Source: an uncultured Lachnospiraceae bacterium
GTDB lineage: Bacteria; Bacillota; Clostridia; Lachnospirales; Anaerotignaceae
Assembly: GCA_944384285.1 (NCBI GenBank)
Contig: CALWSX010000165.1
Span: forward strand, 1-9,667
Length of the DNA stretch: 9,667 nt
Direction: 5' to 3'
Shown here: in pieces, positions 4,818 to 9,667 of the stretch
How the letters are laid out: every line of letters starts with the position of its first letter
Position numbering within the stretch: the stretch's first letter is position 1
The notes under the pieces: generated by a model
Told to the model about the DNA's origin: nothing
The model's input: only the letters and a program-made list of their open reading frames with translations
Database searches by the model: none
Program-made: the position numbers and the translations under genes

Positions 4818-7706
4818 TTACTTAGTTAAAACATTTTTAAGGTTTGAGTTTACTGGGGTATAAGAAAGTCCCATATATTCAGAAATAACTTCTTTAGCAA
4901 TAACTGCGGAAGGCGCAGGGCTAACATCGCCGTAAGGAACCATAACCGAAACACAAATTTGAGGTGTTTCATATGGTGCATATCCGACGAAGAGGGTATG
5001 GCTGTTTCTTGATAAGTCTTCCTGAGCAGTACCACTTTTTGCGGCTACATTAATAGGGAGATCTTCAAAAGTGGATTTTAAAGTACCGTGAGTACCTCTT
5101 GTAACAAGGAGCATACCGTCTGTAACAGCTTTAAGATTTTCTGGTTTAAAATTAAGTTCTTCTTCTACAACAGGTCCATAAGTTTTGTATTCAGTATTAT
5201 CGCTGTTAACAATACTGCTTATTAAATGAAGTTTATATCTTGTACCTCCGTTTGCAAGAGTAGAAACATATTTTGCCATATGTGATACTGTAAAGTTATT
5301 AACTGACTGACCTATAGCAGCTCTGATGTTATCGCCGTCAGTCCACATAAGGTCAACTTTTTCTGCTTCAGGGTTGTAGAACTGGACTATAGATTTTTTG
5401 TATTCAGGATTAGCCATATTAGGTTCTGCTTCTCCAAGCTCTATACCAGATGGTTCGTCAAGTCCGAATTTGGCCATATATTCGTTAAATGTTTCGATGG
5501 TATAAAGTGTTTTATCATTTGTGTCATTTCCCATTCTGTAAGCAAGTTCATAGAAGAAATAGTTACACGATACTTCAATAGCGTGGCTTACATTTACATC
5601 TCCATGAAGTCTGCTTGTACCATATGCCCAACATTTAGCGTATGGTATACCGGCATCTTTGAAAATACCTTTATCGGTAACTGTTGTTTCGGGTGTAATA
5701 ACACCTGTTTCAAGACCAGCCATTGCGATTGCCATTTTAAGAGTTGACCCTGGAGCTTTTTTCTGAGAAAGAGGTCTGTTGATAAGCGGAGTAGTAGGGT
5801 CGTTTAAAAGATCAAGATAATACTCATTATCAAAGTTATTAACAAGTCTGTTGTTATCATAAGATGGATAAGTTACAAGCGCAAGAACTTCACCTGTATT
5901 TACATCGGTAACTATTGCTGATGCTGTACAAGGGTCAAGGTTTGTATCTGATGGTGTAATTTCTTTTGCCCTAAGTTTTTGTATGATAACAGAAAGAGGA
6001 GAAATTGCGCCTGTTCGTATTCTTTGAAGATAATCTTCATCAGCTGATATTTCACCTTGTTCATAAAGAACTAAAACAAGTTGTTTTGTAGAAACCTGTT
6101 TGTTTTCAAGGAGTTCCCTTAAATAAGCTTTGGCTTCATCGATTTTTGCTGAAGAGTTTATATCAAAGTTTTTGACACCATTTGTAATTTGATTTTTAAT
6201 AATAAGCTGTTCTCCGCTTGTAGCTTTCATTATTTTCTTAATAGATATAGTGTTGCAATCTATCATAGAATCAAAAAGCTCATATTCAGATACCATTTTA
6301 TAATTTTTTGATGGTACTGTAAGACGGTTTATAATTCTTTCTGTGAGAGTTTCTTCAATGATATCATAAGTTTTCTTTTGAAGTTCACTGTCTATTGTAA
6401 GATAAACGTCTTTACCAGGGACAGGTTCGCTTGTTTCAAGTGTAGAAATACGTTTTCCTCCTGAATCAACTTCAACAAGCATTTTTCCGTCTATACCGTT
6501 TAATTCAAGCTCGTTTACCTTTTCGATGCCTGTTTTTCCTATGAGGTCAGAGGAAGAATAAAGGGCGGTACCGTCAGGAGCTTTTAAATTTTTCATTTCT
6601 TCATATTCGGATTCAGAAATAGTTCTTATATATCCTAATATGTGAGAAAAATATTTTCCTTCAGGATATTCACGCATAGATACTTCATCTATTGTAACGC
6701 CGGGGTATGAGTACTGTTTTTCTTCAAGTTCTGCCATTGTTTTGCTTGAAATATCTGTAGCTATTGTAGTTGTTTTATATTTGTAATATCTGTTAAGGTA
6801 TAAAAGATATTTTACAGATACAGCCTGTCTTTTAAGAGTTTCGGGCAAAATATTTTTATATCCAAAGAAGTCTGCAAGATAATCTATTGTTTCAGATGCG
6901 GAATAGTTATACATTTCTTCATCCATAGCAACCGATTGTTTAAATTCAATTTCCTTATCCACATTTCCATCAAATAAGAAGGAATATGGTTTTTCGGAAG
7001 AAATAGGAAGTTCATCTATAATTTTTTCGTTGTTTTCATTTAAAAGATCTATAAGAGATAAAATCATTATATTTTTATTGCTTACATAAACACCGAGAGT
7101 CATAATCTGTCTTTTTTCTGCATCTGACAATTCACTTGGAATTTCAAATTTTTCTTCCATAAATTTAAGACAATCTTCAGCCGTTGCATTTTTCCTCTGA
7201 TCTTTAGGCATTCCTATTTTTATTTTAAAAGATTCTTCATCTTTTTTAGCCGTTTCTTCTGGGAATGTAAATTTATAAGGGGCCTCTTTTGTTATAGGCA
7301 ATATATCGTTAATAGCCTCTTCTGTATTACTTCTTTTAAGTACAATATCTTTTATAATTTCATTTTTGTTTTCAATTTCACTGTCAATACTGTCATCTAT
7401 TTTTACAGCAAAAGCAGCAGTATTTATTGCAAGAGGTTTTCCATTTCTGTCATATATATTACCTCTGGCAGCAGGGATTGTAACTTCTCGCATAATGCTT
7501 AACTTTAAATCTTGCTGAGATTGTTTTCCATGTATAATCTGAAGATAATAAAGTCTTGCTATAAGTACGACAAAAAGCAGGGTAATAAAAAACAAAACAA
7601 CCATTACTCTGTTTTTCATTGCCCTTTTAAACTTTTCTTTTTGGCGTGACATTATTTTATTGTTATTATTATTTTGTTGGTTTTGTGGTTTTGATATTTT
7701 TTTCAT
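4818..7706 (-). CDS. mrdA: Class B penicillin-binding protein 2 (elongasome transpeptidase)
   Basis: This PBP crosslinks nascent peptidoglycan during side-wall growth as RodA's partner. The protein has 962 residues, far longer than E. coli PBP2 (633). An Asn/Gln-rich cytoplasmic N-terminus (8-17) is followed by one membrane helix (about 33-52). The pedestal domain includes AARGNIYDRNGKPLA (79-93). The transpeptidase domain starts near DVYLTIDSELQ (433-443). Its active-site motifs are intact: Ser654-Thr-Leu-Lys657 (nucleophile Ser654), Ser713-Cys-Asn715 and Lys890-Ser-Gly-Thr893. About 150 extra residues lie in the pedestal (roughly 105-315), and another 150 or so lie between LTIDSELQ and ASAIVTDVNTGEV (roughly 450-594). 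The ATG has AAGAGG 6 nt upstream (7713-7718); the internal Met19 has none. It sits 37 bp after mreD. A SpoVD- or PBP3-like role is less likely given the mreBCD/rodA context. Confidence 0.93.
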   Translation of the reverse strand: MKKISKPQNQQNNNNNKIMSRQKEKFKRAMKNRVMVVLFFITLLFVVLIARLYYLQIIHGKQSQQDLKLSIMREVTIPAARGNIYDRNGKPLAINTAAFAVKIDDSIDSEIENKNEIIKDIVLKRSNTEEAINDILPITKEAPYKFTFPEETAKKDEESFKIKIGMPKDQRKNATAEDCLKFMEEKFEIPSELSDAEKRQIMTLGVYVSNKNIMILSLIDLLNENNEKIIDELPISSEKPYSFLFDGNVDKEIEFKQSVAMDEEMYNYSASETIDYLADFFGYKNILPETLKRQAVSVKYLLYLNRYYKYKTTTIATDISSKTMAELEEKQYSYPGVTIDEVSMREYPEGKYFSHILGYIRTISESEYEEMKNLKAPDGTALYSSSDLIGKTGIEKVNELELNGIDGKMLVEVDSGGKRISTLETSEPVPGKDVYLTIDSELQKKTYDIIEETLTERIINRLTVPSKNYKMVSEYELFDSMIDCNTISIKKIMKATSGEQLIIKNQITNGVKNFDINSSAKIDEAKAYLRELLENKQVSTKQLVLVLYEQGEISADEDYLQRIRTGAISPLSVIIQKLRAKEITPSDTNLDPCTASAIVTDVNTGEVLALVTYPSYDNNRLVNNFDNEYYLDLLNDPTTPLINRPLSQKKAPGSTLKMAIAMAGLETGVITPETTVTDKGIFKDAGIPYAKCWAYGTSRLHGDVNVSHAIEVSCNYFFYELAYRMGNDTNDKTLYTIETFNEYMAKFGLDEPSGIELGEAEPNMANPEYKKSIVQFYNPEAEKVDLMWTDGDNIRAAIGQSVNNFTVSHMAKYVSTLANGGTRYKLHLISSIVNSDNTEYKTYGPVVEEELNFKPENLKAVTDGMLLVTRGTHGTLKSTFEDLPINVAAKSGTAQEDLSRNSHTLFVGYAPYETPQICVSVMVPYGDVSPAPSAVIAKEVISEYMGLSYTPVNSNLKNVLTK

Positions 7707-7743
7707 TATGAGCCTCTTTAATAGTTATTTAATGTCAAAAGCT

Positions 7744-8253
7744 TTATCTAAATCTTTTTCTTTGTTCTTTTGATTCAAGCATTTCGTTAATACTGTAAAG
7801 AATTCTGTAGCCTATTAATGAAAATATGGTTGTATATACTGTTTCAGGAAGAAGTATATAAATAAAGTAATTTAAAAATCCTATTTCCCCATCAAGCATA
7901 AAGTTTGTAATATAAATTATGATGTTAAAAATAATTGTTGAAATAGCAGTTACAATAGAAGATATAACATAACTTTCTCTAAAGAAATTTTTGTTTGCTT
8001 TGCCAACTATATATCCCATAAGAAGACCTATAAGTGCAAAATAAAATTTTGTTCTTCCGAAAAAAATGTCATGTAAAAGTCCACATAAAAATCCTGTAAA
8101 CGCACCTTCGTATTTACCCCTTAAAAGGGCAAATGAAACAATTATTATTAATGTAGTATTTGGCAAAATACCTCTTATTTGAATAGCATGGAGAAACGTT
8201 GATTCAAAAACAATATTAAAAATTACAATAATAAATGTTATAAGTATTCTCAA
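7744..8253 (-). CDS. mreD: Rod shape-determining membrane protein MreD
   Basis: MreD is the small polytopic membrane subunit that, with MreC, links MreB filaments to the peptidoglycan synthases. The protein has 169 residues with about five hydrophobic segments (3-22, 30-45, 50-62, 70-85, 96-120 and 128-150; some may be re-entrant). The family pattern Gly-x-x-x-Gly-Leu-Leu-x-Asp is visible in FTGFLCGLLHDIFFG (52-66). The C-terminus is charged (ESKEQRKRFR). The start is TTG at 8251-8253: no ATG precedes it in frame, the next Met is residue 79, and AAGGAGG (8264-8270) lies 10 nt upstream inside mreC. The TTG overlaps the mreC stop as TTGA, so the two genes are probably translationally coupled. 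Confidence 0.92.
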   Translation of the reverse strand: MRILITFIIVIFNIVFESTFLHAIQIRGILPNTTLIIIVSFALLRGKYEGAFTGFLCGLLHDIFFGRTKFYFALIGLLMGYIVGKANKNFFRESYVISSIVTAISTIIFNIIIYITNFMLDGEIGFLNYFIYILLPETVYTTIFSLIGYRILYSINEMLESKEQRKRFR

Positions 8254-9092
8254 GGCGCAGCTTCCTCCTTGTTGTATTTAATAATAAGGAGAGAGTCAAG
8301 ATGTTTTAAGTCAGCCTGTGGTTCAATTATAGCTTTTTTAGTAAGTTCGTTATCGCCTTGGATAACTTCTTTAACCGTTCCTATAGTAATTCCCGGAGGA
8401 TAGATATCACTTAAGTTTGAAGTTACAATCTCATCGCCGGCAATAATTTCAGCATCAGAATCAATATATTCCATTATACAAAGCCCATCGCCTGAATAAC
8501 TGTAGCTTCCTTTTACAACGCCTAAGTCCCCGGTTCTTAAACTCATGGCAGAAACGGAGCTTTTAGTATCAAGTATTGATTGTGCTTTTGAAAAAGAATT
8601 ACGAGCTTCTGTAATTTTCCCTACAAGTCCGCCTTCTGAAACAAGCACCATATCGGAAGTAATTTCATCATCTTTTCCCTTATCTATAAGAAAAGTTGAA
8701 AAATAGTTTCCGGGATCTTTTCCTATAACAGTTGTACCTGTTGTACCGTAATCTTTGTATTTTTGTGATAATTCAAGAAGCTTTGAAAGTCTTATATTTT
8801 CTTGTTCATATAAAGCAAGTCTTTTGTTTTCATTCAAGAGTCTTTGGTTTTCGGCTTTGAGTTCATCAAGTTCTTCTGTTAAATCCGATGTACTTGTAAA
8901 TGCCTTAAACTTGTCTTTAAAGAAATTAGAAGTATTACTTGAAAGTTTTTGGATAGGCGTTACAACAACAGATGCAAGCTCGCTTATCACAGGTATTCCG
9001 GATGACTTTCCTATACTCAAGAGAGAAAATATTACCGAAAAAAATACGATTATTATTAAAATTTGTTTTTTATATTCTTTAAAAAAACGCAA
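8250..9092 (-). CDS. mreC: Rod shape-determining protein MreC
   Basis: MreC is a bitopic membrane protein whose extracytoplasmic part binds PBP2 and helps activate elongasome synthesis. The protein has 280 residues, close to B. subtilis MreC. It has a basic N-terminus (RFFKEYKKQ), one membrane helix (about 11-27) and a coiled coil (about 69-110, ELDELKAENQRLLNENKRL region) that mediates dimerisation. The beta-barrel domain follows, with GLVGKI (155-160) and DIYPPGITIGTV (229-240), both typical of the family. The start must be TTG at 9090-9092. An in-frame TAA (9093-9095) is immediately upstream, no other start precedes the membrane helix, and AGGAGA (9101-9106) sits 8 nt before it. It follows mreB by 27 bp and overlaps mreD by 4 bp. 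Confidence 0.95.
   Translation of the reverse strand: MRFFKEYKKQILIIIVFFSVIFSLLSIGKSSGIPVISELASVVVTPIQKLSSNTSNFFKDKFKAFTSTSDLTEELDELKAENQRLLNENKRLALYEQENIRLSKLLELSQKYKDYGTTGTTVIGKDPGNYFSTFLIDKGKDDEITSDMVLVSEGGLVGKITEARNSFSKAQSILDTKSSVSAMSLRTGDLGVVKGSYSYSGDGLCIMEYIDSDAEIIAGDEIVTSNLSDIYPPGITIGTVKEVIQGDNELTKKAIIEPQADLKHLDSLLIIKYNKEEAAP
8264..8270 (-). promoter_or_regulatory. Ribosome binding site for the TTG start of mreD
   Basis: AAGGAGG on the - strand is 10 nt before the TTG at 8251-8253 and lies within the last codons of mreC. It supports this unusual start codon. Confidence 0.75.
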
Positions 9093-9100
9093 TTAAAATC

Positions 9101-9106
9101 TCTCCT
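9101..9106 (-). promoter_or_regulatory. Ribosome binding site for the TTG start of mreC
   Basis: AGGAGA on the - strand lies 8 nt before the TTG at 9090-9092, in the 27-bp mreB-mreC gap. With the in-frame stop just before the TTG, it decides the start. Confidence 0.75.
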
Positions 9107-9119
9107 ATTCACTTATATA

Positions 9120-9667
9120 TTACATTTTCATTTTACGAGGTGAAACGAGTACGGATTTTAATGTGTCAATATTTTCTAAAACAAGGCCTGTACCAAAAAC
9201 AACACAATTTAATGGTTCTTTAGCAATGTTTACAGGCATTCCAGTTTCAATAGAAATAAGTTTGTCAAGCCCGTAGAGGTTGGCACCGCCGCCTGTAAGA
9301 GTAATTCCAAGTTCCATTATATCTGCTGCAAGTTCCGGTGGTGTTATTTCAAGAGTTTGTTTTATTGTATCAATAATAAGAGAAATAGGTTCTGAAAGAG
9401 CAATAAGTATTTCTTTTGAAGAAATAGAAATTGTTTTAGGGAGACCTGTAATAAGGTCACGGCCTCTTATATCCATAGTTTTTACGTCATCTTCGCTTTC
9501 AAGATATGCTGCACCTATTTCTATTTTAACTTTTTCAGCTGTTCTGTCACCTATAGCAAGATTAAATTCTCGTTTAATAAAAGCAGAAATATGAGAGTCA
9601 AGAGCATCACCGGCAACTCTTAAAGATGTACTTGTAACGATACCGCCTAAAGATATAACAGCAACTT
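9120..9667 (-). CDS. mreB: Rod shape-determining actin homologue MreB (C-terminal 181 residues; 5' end beyond the window)
   Basis: MreB forms membrane-bound ATP-dependent filaments that orient the elongation machinery. The frame stays open from the stop at 9120-9122 to the right edge of the window, so the Met at 9474-9476 is internal and not the start. The visible 181 residues are about half of a typical MreB (B. subtilis 337, E. coli 347). Reading inward from the edge, they contain the conserved [16 protein letters not shown], then [32 protein letters not shown] and [15 protein letters not shown]. The last includes the adenosine-motif TGGGA at about 9282-9296. [21 protein letters not shown] precedes a basic tail ending SPRKMKM. 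It is the first visible gene of the operon; its promoter lies outside the window. Confidence 0.97.
   Translation of the reverse strand, partial: VAVISLGGIVTSTSLRVAGDALDSHISAFIKREFNLAIGDRTAEKVKIEIGAAYLESEDDVKTMDIRGRDLITGLPKTISISSKEILIALSEPISLIIDTIKQTLEITPPELAADIMELGITLTGGGANLYGLDKLISIETGMPVNIAKEPLNCVVFGTGLVLENIDTLKSVLVSPRKMKM

Noticed and set aside
8755..9096. A 113-codon + strand open frame opposite mreC
   Set aside because: It is Ser/Leu-rich antisense translation of the MreC coiled coil and membrane segment; the opposite strand carries a definite gene.
9120..9476. A short separate MreB-like gene starting at the Met at 9474-9476
   Set aside because: The reading frame continues upstream without a stop to the window edge and encodes further conserved MreB sequence, so this Met is internal.
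9280..9594. A 104-codon + strand open frame opposite mreB
   Set aside because: It is antisense to the conserved MreB sequence and has no support of its own.
1..9667. tRNA or rRNA genes, CRISPR arrays, insertion sequences, integration sites, phage or defence genes
   Set aside because: None seen; almost all of the window is explained by recognisable chromosomal genes with short gaps, so I do not claim a new accessory system here.

Overview
This window comes from the chromosome of an AT-rich (about one third G+C by eye) Gram-positive bacterium, most likely one of the Clostridia. Three things point there. The gene order mreB-mreC-mreD-PBP2-minC-minD-minE-rodA-mgsA is a familiar clostridial arrangement. 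A MinE-type Min system is present. The proteins have the Lys/Asn/Ile-rich composition of low-GC Firmicutes. A family within Lachnospirales is possible, but the sequence alone does not settle it.

Layout. At the left edge, on the + strand, are the last 57 codons of an unidentified protein and a complete DUF554-family membrane protein, 19 bp apart and probably co-transcribed. They end at a very long, symmetrical hairpin (898-939) that should terminate transcription in both directions. Everything to the right is on the - strand and runs convergently toward that hairpin. In transcription order it reads: mreB (5' part outside the window), mreC, mreD, a large class B penicillin-binding protein (PBP2/MrdA), minC, a 170-bp AT-rich gap with a candidate promoter, minD, minE, rodA, mgsA and a small DUF1294 membrane protein. 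Spacing is tight (overlaps of 1-4 nt to gaps of 59 nt) except at minC-minD.

How the genes work together. MreB filaments, MreC and MreD form the membrane scaffold of the elongasome. RodA (SEDS glycosyltransferase) polymerises glycan strands, and PBP2 (transpeptidase) crosslinks them during side-wall growth. MinC, MinD and MinE place the division site by inhibiting FtsZ away from midcell. The operon therefore carries both cell-elongation and septum-placement functions. The last two genes are metabolic or unknown: mgsA is translationally coupled to rodA, and DUF1294 to mgsA.

Most of this is a well-known housekeeping cluster, and I see no clearly new system. The points most worth checking are: the MgsA homologue has Glu in place of the catalytic Asp and Phe in place of the active-site His; PBP2 has two large insertions; mreC, mreD and rodA start with TTG, TTG and GTG; RodA has an altered QPDLGT motif; a candidate promoter splits minC from minDE; and the operon ends in a 19-bp perfect bidirectional terminator stem. 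No tRNA, rRNA, CRISPR array, insertion sequence or gene-free stretch over 300 bp was seen.
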